Below, piece by piece: positions 51,344-60,749 of a stretch of DNA of 64,000 nt. The first letter of the stretch is position 1, and the number at the start of each line of letters is the position of its first letter. A model generated the notes under the pieces. It ran no database searches, was not told the DNA's origin, and saw nothing but the letters and a program-made list of their open reading frames with translations. A program made the position numbers and the translations under genes. The stretch comes from Polyangiaceae bacterium (GTDB taxonomy: Bacteria; Myxococcota_A; Polyangia; Polyangiales; Polyangiaceae), in NCBI GenBank assembly GCA_019637265.1, contig JAHBVY010000001.1, positions 496,001 through 560,000 of the forward strand. Direction: 5' to 3'.

Positions 51344-51557
51344 GTCGCAGGGCGCTCGCTGCGTTTGGGTCAGTTTGTCTGCCTGGTGAGGCGCGCGCAG
51401 TGGTCGGGGCTGCCTGGAGTGCGGGCGGGTTTGAAACCCGCCCCTACAGGCCAGAGCGCCCGGGGCTGCCCTACGGCGTGCGTCAGCCGCGCAGCGCCGC
51501 CGCGTCTAGGTCAGTTTGTCTGCCTGGTGAGGCGCGCGTCAGCCGCGCAGCGCCGCC
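51344..51557. repeat. 56-bp tandem repeat interrupted by a REP-type palindrome
   Basis: A unit containing GGTCAGTTTGTCTGCCTGGT occurs at 51368 and 51509. The following TCAGCCGCGCAGCGCCGCC occurs at 51483 and 51539. In the second copy the two parts are continuous; in the first they are split by 85 bp (51398-51482). The insert holds a palindrome at 51423-51443 (arms GGGCGGGTTT / AAACCCGCCC) flanked by 10-bp CGGGGCTGCC direct repeats. The palindrome type (translated as GLKPAPT) is widespread in bacterial genomes, from memory. The second copy overlaps the last codons and stop of the dipeptidase gene. Confidence 0.85.
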
Positions 51558-52654
51558 ACGACGCGCAGGAAGTTCTGCCCCAGCACCTTCTGGATCCGCT
51601 GCTCGGGCCAGCCGCGGTCGAGCATCAGCTGCACCAGGCGGGGGAGCTCCAGGCACGTGGGCAGGTCGCGCGGCGGCGTGATGGCGCCGTCCCAGTCGCT
51701 GCCGAGGGACGCGTAGTCTTCGCCCACCACCTTCACGATGTGCTCCAGGTGCCGCACGATCGCCTCCGCGCGGCAGCCCAGCACGGAGCCGTCGAGGAAG
51801 CTCGATTGGTACATCACGCCGATGGTGCCGCCGGTGTCCGCCACGGCGCGGAGCTGGGCGTCGGTGAGGTTACGCCAGTGGGAGTGGACGGCGTCCACCC
51901 CGGTGTGGGTCACCAGCAGCGGCTGCGACTTGTCGTGCACCTCCACGGCGTCGAAGAAGCCCTTGCGGCTGATGTGGGCGAGGTCCACGAAGATCTTCTT
52001 CTCGTTCAGGCGCCTGACGTACTCCGCGCCCGCCGCGGTGAGCCCGGTGTCCTCCCCCGCCTTCAAGGGGGAGGAGGTGACGCCGAGGCGCGAGGTGGAG
52101 AGGTGCACCAGGGTGATGCGGAGAACCAGCTGGTCAGGGATATGGTCCAAGCTGTCCGCGGCGTTGTCGAGCGCGTTGCCGCCCTGGATGCCGATGAACG
52201 CCGCGTGCTTCCCGGCGGCGCGCGCCGCGCGGTACTCCGCGGCGGTGCGCACGATCTGAAACTGCTCCGGCACCTTCGCGAACACCTCCTGCAGGCGCGC
52301 GAGGTTCCTCACGAAGGTGCGCTCACGGCTCCGGGCGCTGCGCGCCGGGTTGGTGGTGATGATCCAGGTGGCGCCGGTGAGCTGCGCCTCGAGGATGCGC
52401 GGGAAGTCCACCTGACTGTAGAAGCGCGCGCCGAACAGGCCGTGACCGTGACGCCGGGTGAGGTCGTAGCCGAAGACGCGATCCCAGATGAAGCTGTCGA
52501 CGTGGAGATCGATCACGTCGCTCGCCAGGTAGAGGTCGACGGCGGCGCGGCTGATGCCCAGCTCACGCGCCCAAGCGGCGGGGTCCTGACGATGGTCGGT
52601 GTAGGCGAGGCGCACCATGGGCGGCATGGTGAGCGCCGCGAGGGGCCGAGGCAA
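51539..52654 (-). CDS. membrane-dipeptidase (peptidase M19) family metallohydrolase
   Basis: 371 residues. Dizinc dipeptidase of the amidohydrolase fold: VIDLHVDSFIWDR gives the H-x-D zinc ligands, FIGIQGGNALDN the bridging-Glu position (here FIGIQGG, with Gln instead of the usual Glu), LVHLSTSRLG, FVDLAHIS, LLVTHTGVDAVHSHWRNLTD and LGSDWDGAI the remaining ligands. The Gln at the bridging-ligand position is worth checking. No signal peptide is apparent, so cytosolic. The start may be at any of three close Met codons (52654, 52627, 52618). Its last codons lie within a tandem repeat. Confidence 0.88.
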   Translation of the reverse strand: MPRPLAALTMPPMVRLAYTDHRQDPAAWARELGISRAAVDLYLASDVIDLHVDSFIWDRVFGYDLTRRHGHGLFGARFYSQVDFPRILEAQLTGATWIITTNPARSARSRERTFVRNLARLQEVFAKVPEQFQIVRTAAEYRAARAAGKHAAFIGIQGGNALDNAADSLDHIPDQLVLRITLVHLSTSRLGVTSSPLKAGEDTGLTAAGAEYVRRLNEKKIFVDLAHISRKGFFDAVEVHDKSQPLLVTHTGVDAVHSHWRNLTDAQLRAVADTGGTIGVMYQSSFLDGSVLGCRAEAIVRHLEHIVKVVGEDYASLGSDWDGAITPPRDLPTCLELPRLVQLMLDRGWPEQRIQKVLGQNFLRVVAALRG

Positions 52655-52843
52655 GCACGTCGGGCCGTGGGCCGGGCGCGCTCAGGAGCACCGCCTTGCG
52701 GCGCCGCTCAGCCGGTGCCTCGAGCCGAGCCTTGGAGCGGCTCGCCAAACCCCCAAACCCTGGCGCGAGGACGTGAGCTGGATCGCTCGCGGAGCCTAGC
52801 CCTTGGCCCCGCGGAGAGACGCCGAGGTGGCCTCGGCGTCGGC

Positions 52844-53161
52844 TCAGATCCCCTTCGGCACCGCGTCGAGGTTCACGGAGCTCAGGGCATAGCGGATGAG
52901 CGCGCTGCGGTTGGCCTTGGTCAGGCCGCGTGCCTTGAGCGCGTCGACCATGTCGTCGAGTCGCTTCAGGTCGCCGGTGTACATCGAGATGCAGATCACC
53001 TTGTAATGCGTCGGCTTGTCGGCCGCCTTGGCCGAGAGCCGCCGCTCCGCCGCCTGGGGCCCAGCTCCGGCTGCGTAGAACGAGGAGGTGAGCACGCCCT
53101 CCACCTCGTCGGGGTCGAGCAGCTTGGCCGCTGCTTGCCTGTAGTCGTCACGGTCACTCAC
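52844..53161 (-). CDS. small RHH-like protein, probable partner of the ParA-type ATPase
   Basis: 105 residues. The C-terminal half has a strand-helix-helix pattern (THYKVICISMYTGDLKRLDDMVDALKARGLTKANRSALIRYALSSV) typical of ribbon-helix-helix DNA-binding proteins. The N-terminal ~50 residues are helical and charged. It starts 13 bp after the ParA-like stop codon on the same strand, so they form a two-gene operon. In plasmids, ParA ATPases often pair with an RHH centromere-binding protein (ParG type), the obvious model. Whether this binds DNA is untested. Confidence 0.65.
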   Translation of the reverse strand: MSDRDDYRQAAAKLLDPDEVEGVLTSSFYAAGAGPQAAERRLSAKAADKPTHYKVICISMYTGDLKRLDDMVDALKARGLTKANRSALIRYALSSVNLDAVPKGI

Positions 53162-53174
53162 GCCGGCCTCCTCA

Positions 53175-54506
53175 TCATGCTGGTAGCGCGGCTGCCGCGC
53201 TGTTCATCGTCTGGTCCCCTGCCTGATTGGCTGCGCCGTAGGCCGCGGGGCTCGTCTCACGGAGCAGGCGGTCGACCACCTTGAGGTAGTCGACGGTCGC
53301 GCTCGCCTGTGACGCGTACTCGAGGAGCGTCTTGCCTTGGGCAGGCGCCTCCTTCACCTTGATCGCCGCGCGCACCGGCTCGAGGCAGCGGTCACGGAAG
53401 TGCTCACGCAAGGTGTCGAGGGCCTCGTGGCAGATCCGCGCGCGCGCATCGAAGAACGTCGGCAGCACGCCCCACAGCCGCACCGGGTGGCCGAGCAGCT
53501 TGTTCACGTGCTTGATGGTCTTGAGCACCTGGCGCACCCCGACCAGCGACAGGTAGTCGCAGGCCACGGGGCACAGCACCGCGTCGCTCATGACGAGGGC
53601 GTTCTGGTTCATGAGGCTCAGGCTGGGGGAGCAGTCGACGATCACGTAGTCGTACAGCTCGCGCGCGGCCTGGAGGCGCGTGGCGAGCACGCGGTCGCGC
53701 TGACGTCGGCCCGCGAGGTAGAGCTCGGCGGCGGCCAAGGTCTCGTTGGCGGGCAGCACGTCGAGCCCTGGGCGCACGTGCTGCACGGCGTCCTGGATGG
53801 GCAGGCCCATCACCAGCACGTGGTAGAGCGAGCGCTCGGCGGTCAGGCCGAGTGACACCCCCACGTTGCCTTGCGCGTCGGTGTCCACGAGCAGCACCTT
53901 GGCGCCGCGCTCGGCCAGGCCGGCGGCCAGGGTGACTGACGTCGTCGTCTTGCCGGTGCCACCTTTGTGGTTGAACACCGAGATCACCCGCGGCCCTTCA
54001 GGCGCGGGCTTCGCGGTGCGCTGAGTGGTCTCGTGAGCCGACGGGCGGAGGGGCACCACTTGGCCTCCGTGTTGGCCATCGCGCGGCGGCTGGAGCACGG
54101 GGGGCAGCGCGTCGCTCTCGGGTGCTAAACAGGCTAGCTGACCGTCGATCCGTGTGTCTTCTAGTGGACCGTCGTCCAGCTCGCCGAGCCGCACGCCGCG
54201 CGCCTCCGCGAGGATCTGCTGACGGCAGCTGGGGGAGCAGGCGTAGCGGCGCTGGCGCTCCACGAAGAGCACCTGGCTCGCCAGCTCCACGCGGAAGCTG
54301 GTGGCGCAGGCGTCGCAGCTGGTGAGCCCCTCGTCGCCCTCCGCGTGGCTCCGCTCCAAGCAGCCTTGTGAGCAGAAGAAGGCGAAGCTCACGCGCTCCT
54401 GCCCGGCGTCGTCGCGCACGGTGCGCTCCTCCATCTGGTAGCTGAAGCGGGGCTCGAACTCCGCCCGGCAGACACTGCAGATCTTCTCAATCCCGGCCAC
54501 GCGCAT
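53175..54506 (-). CDS. ParA-type ATPase with N-terminal double zinc-finger region
   Basis: 443 residues. Residues ~1-110 contain two Cys-rich modules: ICSVCRAEFEP with FFCSQGCLERSH, and TSCDACATSF with RYACSPSCRQQIL. Both are of the C-x2-C...C-x3-C treble-clef/TRASH style. A Pro-rich linker follows. Residues ~170-430 form a ParA/Soj ATPase with deviant Walker A HKGGTGKTTTS, LLVDTDAQGNVGVSL, YDYVIVDCSPSLS (Walker B) and CPVACDYLSLVGVRQV. ParA ATPases position DNA, chemoreceptors or polar complexes; the zinc modules are an unusual addition. There is a lower-GC patch with in-frame CTAG-containing codons at ~54120-54180 in the linker. The next gene is a small RHH-like protein. Confidence 0.88.
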   Translation of the reverse strand: MRVAGIEKICSVCRAEFEPRFSYQMEERTVRDDAGQERVSFAFFCSQGCLERSHAEGDEGLTSCDACATSFRVELASQVLFVERQRRYACSPSCRQQILAEARGVRLGELDDGPLEDTRIDGQLACLAPESDALPPVLQPPRDGQHGGQVVPLRPSAHETTQRTAKPAPEGPRVISVFNHKGGTGKTTTSVTLAAGLAERGAKVLLVDTDAQGNVGVSLGLTAERSLYHVLVMGLPIQDAVQHVRPGLDVLPANETLAAAELYLAGRRQRDRVLATRLQAARELYDYVIVDCSPSLSLMNQNALVMSDAVLCPVACDYLSLVGVRQVLKTIKHVNKLLGHPVRLWGVLPTFFDARARICHEALDTLREHFRDRCLEPVRAAIKVKEAPAQGKTLLEYASQASATVDYLKVVDRLLRETSPAAYGAANQAGDQTMNSAAAALPA

Positions 54507-54613
54507 CCTCCTCGACGCCTCACCGGATGTCGGTGCATCGAAGCGTCAGGCTCGGATGTCATGGCCCGATCGGTCGGGCCAAGTTTCACGCCGCCCAGGG
54601 CGCGTGGCTCGCC

Positions 54614-56215
<1,602 letters not shown>

Positions 56216-56313
56216 GGTGGGCGCCGGGTAGGCCTGCCCTGGGCGGTCGTCAACCGCGGTGGGAGCGTAAGTCGCTTGCGCGACTCGGCCGCTTCAGGGA
56301 TACCCTAGCCACC

Positions 56314-56895
56314 ATGTGGCGACGGATCGCGGCCTTGAGCCTGACGGGGTGCGCCCTCGGCGCGTGCTCGGAGTCGACGGACACGAACCCCGTGTTCCCA
56401 GCGCCCGAGGGGGCGGTGCAACCACCGGGAAACGGCGTGCGGGTGGCGGAGGCCGCGGCCTGTGAGTCGCTCGCTGGCGCCTTGGATGCGCGTCGCTCGG
56501 CGCTGGGCTGTGGCGCCGCCACGCGCGCGGCGTGCCCCGAGCTCATTCGCCCGGCAGGCGGCCGGGACTGCTTCGAGTACGACCAAGGCAGCCTCGACCG
56601 CTGCGCGAGTCACTACGGTCAGTTGTCCAGCTGCGCCGAGATCGACGCGCGGCCGTGCATCGTCACCGCCTACGCCACCGCCAGCTGTCAGGGCAGCGGC
56701 GGATCGGGTGGCGCGGGTGGCAGCGCCGGGGCTGGCGGGGTGGCTGGCAGCGGCGGCGCGGGTGGCGCAGGGGGAGTCGGCGGCGTCGGGGGCAGTGGTG
56801 GAGCGAGCGGCAGCGCTGGGGCGAGCGGCAGCGCCGGTGTGGGCGGCAGCGCTGGGGCGAGCGGCAGCGCCGGTGTGGGCGGTACGGGTAACTGA
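56314..56895 (+). CDS. small Cys-rich lipoprotein with Gly/Ala/Ser repeat tail
   Basis: 193 residues. MWRRIAALSLTGCALGAC is a lipoprotein signal peptide (two candidate lipobox Cys, 13 and 18). Residues ~45-125 carry eight Cys in a pattern similar to the lipoprotein at 30012 (AACESLAGAL, SALGCGAATRAACPEL, GRDCFEYDQGSLDRC, SSCAEID, RPCIVTA, ASCQG), so the two are probably paralogous. The last ~65 residues are GSGGSGGAGGSAGAGG-type repeats with the larger units SAGASGSAGVGG duplicated. The function is unknown. It sits alone between purH and an RluA-type gene. Confidence 0.78.
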   Translation: MWRRIAALSLTGCALGACSESTDTNPVFPAPEGAVQPPGNGVRVAEAAACESLAGALDARRSALGCGAATRAACPELIRPAGGRDCFEYDQGSLDRCASHYGQLSSCAEIDARPCIVTAYATASCQGSGGSGGAGGSAGAGGVAGSGGAGGAGGVGGVGGSGGASGSAGASGSAGVGGSAGASGSAGVGGTGN

Positions 56896-57046
56896 CTGAG
56901 CCCCACGGCGCTTGGGGTCGGTGTCCCTGGCTTCAGGATCGGGGGCAGGGGGTTGGTAGCCGCGCGCGGCGGCGGGCGTCGCCGCAGTCGTCCTCAGGCC
57001 TCGCGCGTGTCAGTCGGGCTGACGAATCGCGGTGCGCGGTCCACGG

Positions 57047-58093
57047 TCAGTCTCCCTGCTCGTCCCAGAACTCCTCCAGATCCCGCGGGAGCGGGGAGGT
57101 GAGCGTCAGCGGCTCCCCCGTCACGGCGTGGATCAGGCGGTATTCATGGGCGTGCAGCGCGTGGCGCGGCAGCTCCAGGCGCTGACGATCGAGCTCCGTG
57201 AGCTCGCCGTCGGCCGCTCGGGCGAGCAGGCGTTCGTCAGGTCCATAGAGCTTGTCGCCCACGATGGGCGTGCCGCGTGAGGCCAGGTGGATGCGGATCT
57301 GGTGCTGGCGCCCGGTGAGCAACCGGAGCCGCACCAGGGCGTAGTCGCCGCGCGTCCCCAGCACCTCCACCTGGGTGCGCGCCTCGGTGCTGGGCTCCGA
57401 GCGCGCGGCGACGCGCATCTTCACCCGCAGGGGGTTGTCGACGTCGGGCTCGATGGGCACGTCGATGAGGCCCGGCGCCGGGATCCCCCAGGTGATGGCG
57501 AGGTAGGTCTTGCCGATGTCCGGTCGGTCCCCCTCGGTCAGCCCGTACTGACCTGTTTCCGCGCGGGAACGGTCTTCGAGCGCGCGCTTGAAGGCGCGGT
57601 CCGCCGCCTGGGAGCGCGCCAGCATCAAGATGCCGCTCGTCTCGCGGTCCAGGCGGTGGATCAGCGACAAGAACTCACCTGGCCGCTCGGCGGCGAGCAG
57701 GCTGAGGATGGTGATCCGGTGGTGCCTTGCTGTGGGGTGCACGGTGATGAGCGGCGGCTTCTCCACCACCAAGAGGTGCTCGTCCTCATGCAGCACGTCG
57801 ATGGGCACCGGCTCATCCGACTCGTCCGGTGGGCGCCGCCACAGCACCACGAAGTGCTCCGCGCGCAGCCGCTCGCTCGGCTTCATCCGCTGCCCCGCAG
57901 GATCGTAGGCGGAGTGCTCCGCGATCGAGCGCGCGCGGGTGCGGCTGGTGCTGCGGAGCTGCGCCGCGAGGAAGGTGTCGAGGCGCCGCCCAGCCCACTC
58001 CGGCGGCACCCGGAACACGCGCACCAGGGCGTCGGCGGGCGCGTCCTGAGGGCGCACACACTCCGAGCGCTTGAGGATGCGGACCCGCTGCAC
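57047..58093 (-). CDS. RluA-family pseudouridine synthase
   Basis: Converts specific uridines in rRNA or tRNA to pseudouridine. 348 residues. The N-terminal S4-like RNA-binding domain is RRLDTFLAAQLRSTSRTRARSIAEHSAY. The catalytic core is VVEKPPLITVHPTARH then SLIHRLDRETSGILMLARS with catalytic Asp149. Later landmarks are KTYLAITWG, EVLGTRGDYALVRLRLLTGRQHQIRIHLASRGTPIVGDKLYG and ALHAHEYRL. The position modified (RluC/RluD type) cannot be assigned by eye. An inserted stretch (TGQYGLTEGDRPD) lies before the central sheet. Confidence 0.92.
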   Translation of the reverse strand: MQRVRILKRSECVRPQDAPADALVRVFRVPPEWAGRRLDTFLAAQLRSTSRTRARSIAEHSAYDPAGQRMKPSERLRAEHFVVLWRRPPDESDEPVPIDVLHEDEHLLVVEKPPLITVHPTARHHRITILSLLAAERPGEFLSLIHRLDRETSGILMLARSQAADRAFKRALEDRSRAETGQYGLTEGDRPDIGKTYLAITWGIPAPGLIDVPIEPDVDNPLRVKMRVAARSEPSTEARTQVEVLGTRGDYALVRLRLLTGRQHQIRIHLASRGTPIVGDKLYGPDERLLARAADGELTELDRQRLELPRHALHAHEYRLIHAVTGEPLTLTSPLPRDLEEFWDEQGD

Positions 58094-58268
58094 GTGACTC
58101 CTAGCGGTGTTCTCTCGAGGTGACGGACGGCGCCATCAGCGAGCGCCGGCGAGCACCGCGTACTGGGAGCCAACCCCCAAAAAACCAAGCTTTGAAGCCA
58201 GGCGCTCGAAGGGACCGCGCAGGGTACGCCGCTCCAAAGCACGGACCGCGTGCTCGAAGGGACCACGC

Positions 58269-59165
58269 TCAACCATGGGGCGCCTCGCGCTGGATCTCGG
58301 TGCCCACGCCCGAGTCCGTGAAGATCTCGAGCAGGAGCGCGTGGCGGCGGCGCCCGTCGATGATGTGCACCTTCTCCACGCCCGCGCCCACCGCCGACAA
58401 AGCGTAGCGCACCTTCGGGATCATCCCGCCGTCGATCACCCCGGTGTCGATCAGCGCCTCCGCGCGGCTCGCGCTGAGCGAGGTCATCAGCTCGCCATCG
58501 CGATCCTTCACCCCGTGGACGTCAGTCATCAAGACCAACTTGGCGGCGGAGAGCGCGCTCGCGATGGCGCTGGCCGCCTCGTCCGCGTTGACGTTGAGCG
58601 CGCGCCCCTCCTGATCCACCGCGATCGGCGCGACCACCGGGATGAAGCCTTGGTCGATCAGCGTGCGGATCAGCGTCGGGTCCACGCTGGACACCTCGCC
58701 CACGCGCCCCGGGTCCACCTTGACGTGGGCACCGTCAGGCGCCCGAACGTCCACCTCGGTGCGCCGCTCGGCGCGGATGAAGCCGTCGTCCTTGCCGCTC
58801 AGCCCCACGGCGCGCCCACCCTCGTTGGAGATGGAGCCCACGATGTTCGAGTTCACCGAGCCGGCCAGCACCATCTCGACCACGTCCATGGTCGCGTCGT
58901 CGGTCACCCGCAGGCCCGCTTGAAAATTCGACTGGATCCCGAACCGATCCAGGGTCTGGGTGATCTGCGGGCCGCCGCCGTGCACCACCACCACGTGGAC
59001 GCCCACGTAGCGCAGCAGGCACACGTCCTTGGCGAAGCTCGCCGCGAGCTCCGCGTCTACCATCGCGTGCCCCCCGTATTTCACCACGAAGATGCGGTGA
59101 TGAAAGCGGCGGATGTAGGGCAACGCCTCGTGCAGGATGGCGGCCTTCGACGCTGGCTGATCCAT
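58269..59165 (-). CDS. argB: acetylglutamate kinase
   Basis: Phosphorylates N-acetylglutamate, second step of arginine synthesis. 298 residues. FVVKYGGHAM is the N-terminal phosphate loop, YVGVHVVVVHGGGPQIT the Gly-rich substrate loop, and VNSNIVGSISNEGGRAVGLSGKDDGF and NVNADEAASAIASALSAAKLVLMTDVHGVKD the central and ATP-binding segments. It closes GVEKVHIIDGRRRHALLLEIFTDSGVGTEI. No other arg genes are adjacent. It is divergent from the glycogen-synthase-like gene, with 146 bp between. Confidence 0.96.
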   Translation of the reverse strand: MDQPASKAAILHEALPYIRRFHHRIFVVKYGGHAMVDAELAASFAKDVCLLRYVGVHVVVVHGGGPQITQTLDRFGIQSNFQAGLRVTDDATMDVVEMVLAGSVNSNIVGSISNEGGRAVGLSGKDDGFIRAERRTEVDVRAPDGAHVKVDPGRVGEVSSVDPTLIRTLIDQGFIPVVAPIAVDQEGRALNVNADEAASAIASALSAAKLVLMTDVHGVKDRDGELMTSLSASRAEALIDTGVIDGGMIPKVRYALSAVGAGVEKVHIIDGRRRHALLLEIFTDSGVGTEIQREAPHG

Positions 59166-59311
59166 GGGGGCGCGGAGCCTAGTCAGCCGCGCGGCGGCGC
59201 GCCAGCGGCTCTCCGAGCGGCGCCGCGAGCCGCCGTGAGGCGCCCGCCAGGAAACCGGGCCTCAGAACACCGGGTGACCACCGAAGGTCACCCGTGCTAC
59301 GCCGCCCTGCG

Positions 59312-60736
59312 ATGGATATCCTGATGGCTTTGGCGGAGCTCGCGCCGTACGTCGACAGTGTCCCGTCGGGCTCCGGGGCGCCGGGCTCGGTCGGGGCGGG
59401 CGCGCTCGCGGCGGCCTTGGCCAAGACCCAGAAGCAGCTCGGGCACGAGGTGACGGTGGCGCTGCCGCTGCTCGACGCGTTCACCGCGGGGCTGATGGTG
59501 TCGCGTCGCCTGACGCCGCTCACCCTCGCGGATGGGGGTCAGGTCACGGTGCACGACGCGCAGCTCCCGAGCGGCGTGAAGCTGGTGCTGTTCGATCGAG
59601 ACGGGTGCTTCAAGGGGGAGGCGCCCTTCGCCGATGAGGACGCGGACCAGCTCGCGGAGCGGGTGGGGACGCTGGTGAAGGCGGTGCGCGCCTTGTGTGA
59701 GCAGCGCGCCGAGGCGGGGCAGGGGTTCGACGCGGTGCACCTGTTCGACTGGCCGGTGGCGCCCGTCGCCTTGACCGGGATCCCGTGTCGCACGGTGCTC
59801 ACCATCACCGACATCGCTCGTCAGGGGAGCTTCCCGGCGCGCGCCAGCGAGGTGCTGGGGATCCCGAAGGACCGCGCGGGGGAGGCGCGCTCCGGCAACC
59901 GCGTGAGCACCCTCAAGGCGGGGATCTCCGGGGCCGACGTGATCACGGCGCTGAGCGAGTCCCACGCTCAGGAGCTCACTCAGGAGAGCCACGCGGGCGC
60001 CTTGAGTCGCGCGCTGGCGAGCCGCAGCGACGCGCTGTTCGGGGTGGATTTGGGGGTGGACTACGCCCTCTTCAACCCAGCCACGGACGCCGCGCTGGCG
60101 CGCCGCTACGACGCAGAGGATCCGAGCGGCAAGGAGCTCTGCAAGACGGCGCTGCTGCGCGCCTTGGAGCTCGAGCTCGCGCCCGCGCGGCCGCTGATGC
60201 TGTTCCCGCGGGAGCTCACGCGCGAGGCGGGGGCGGACTGGCTGCTGCAAGCCATCCCGAGCCTGCTCGCCAACGAGCTCATCCTCGTCGTGCCCGGGGT
60301 CGGCGACGCGAGCCTCGTCTCGCGCCTCACGCGCCTGAAGGAGCGCTACACTGACCAGCTGCGGGTGCTTCCGCGCGGCATCGAGGGCGAGGCTTCGCTG
60401 CGCCGCCTGCTCTCCGCGGCGGACTTCTGCCTGCTCACGCCCCGGGTGGACCACACCGCGCTCGATTGGATGCTGGCGGCGCGCTACGGCGCGGTCCCGG
60501 TGGCGCACGCGGTGGGGGCGCTCGCCGCGCGGGTGGTGGACGCCGACGCCGAGCTGGTCACCGGCACCGGGTTCTTGTTCGACGACGCGAGCGCCGCGGG
60601 CCTCAGCGGCGCGGCTTCGCGGGCGGTGACCGCCTACCACAAGCCCCGCTTCGCGGCGCTCCGGCGCCAAGTGCTCCGCTCCAGCGTGAGCTGGGACCGC
60701 CCCGCGCGTCGCTTCCAGCAGCTCTACCGCGGCTGA
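59312..60736 (+). CDS. glycogen-synthase-like (GT5-fold) protein lacking catalytic motifs
   Basis: 474 residues from the ATG at 59312. The N-terminus MDILMALAELAPYVD and QLGHEVTVALPLLDAF follow the GT5 N-domain pattern. VHLFDWPVAPVAL matches the usual HxHDWQ region, VLTITDIARQGSF the HN-x-QG region, and LGVDYALFNPATDA the GIDxxxWNP region. Two hallmarks are missing. KTGGLADV is replaced by DSVPSGSGAPGSVGAG. The EPCGLxQ acidic motif is replaced by VDHTALDWML. It therefore looks like a degenerate member, catalytically altered or inactive. No other glg genes are in the window. It is convergent with the membrane-protein gene at 60750 (13-bp gap). Confidence 0.78.
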   Translation: MDILMALAELAPYVDSVPSGSGAPGSVGAGALAAALAKTQKQLGHEVTVALPLLDAFTAGLMVSRRLTPLTLADGGQVTVHDAQLPSGVKLVLFDRDGCFKGEAPFADEDADQLAERVGTLVKAVRALCEQRAEAGQGFDAVHLFDWPVAPVALTGIPCRTVLTITDIARQGSFPARASEVLGIPKDRAGEARSGNRVSTLKAGISGADVITALSESHAQELTQESHAGALSRALASRSDALFGVDLGVDYALFNPATDAALARRYDAEDPSGKELCKTALLRALELELAPARPLMLFPRELTREAGADWLLQAIPSLLANELILVVPGVGDASLVSRLTRLKERYTDQLRVLPRGIEGEASLRRLLSAADFCLLTPRVDHTALDWMLAARYGAVPVAHAVGALAARVVDADAELVTGTGFLFDDASAAGLSGAASRAVTAYHKPRFAALRRQVLRSSVSWDRPARRFQQLYRG

Positions 60737-60749
60737 CCCGCTCTGAGCA

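Noticed and set aside
51305..53284. 659-codon plus-strand frame across the dipeptidase region
   Set aside because: It begins in the REP element (GLKPAPT translation artefact) and continues antisense to the M19 gene.
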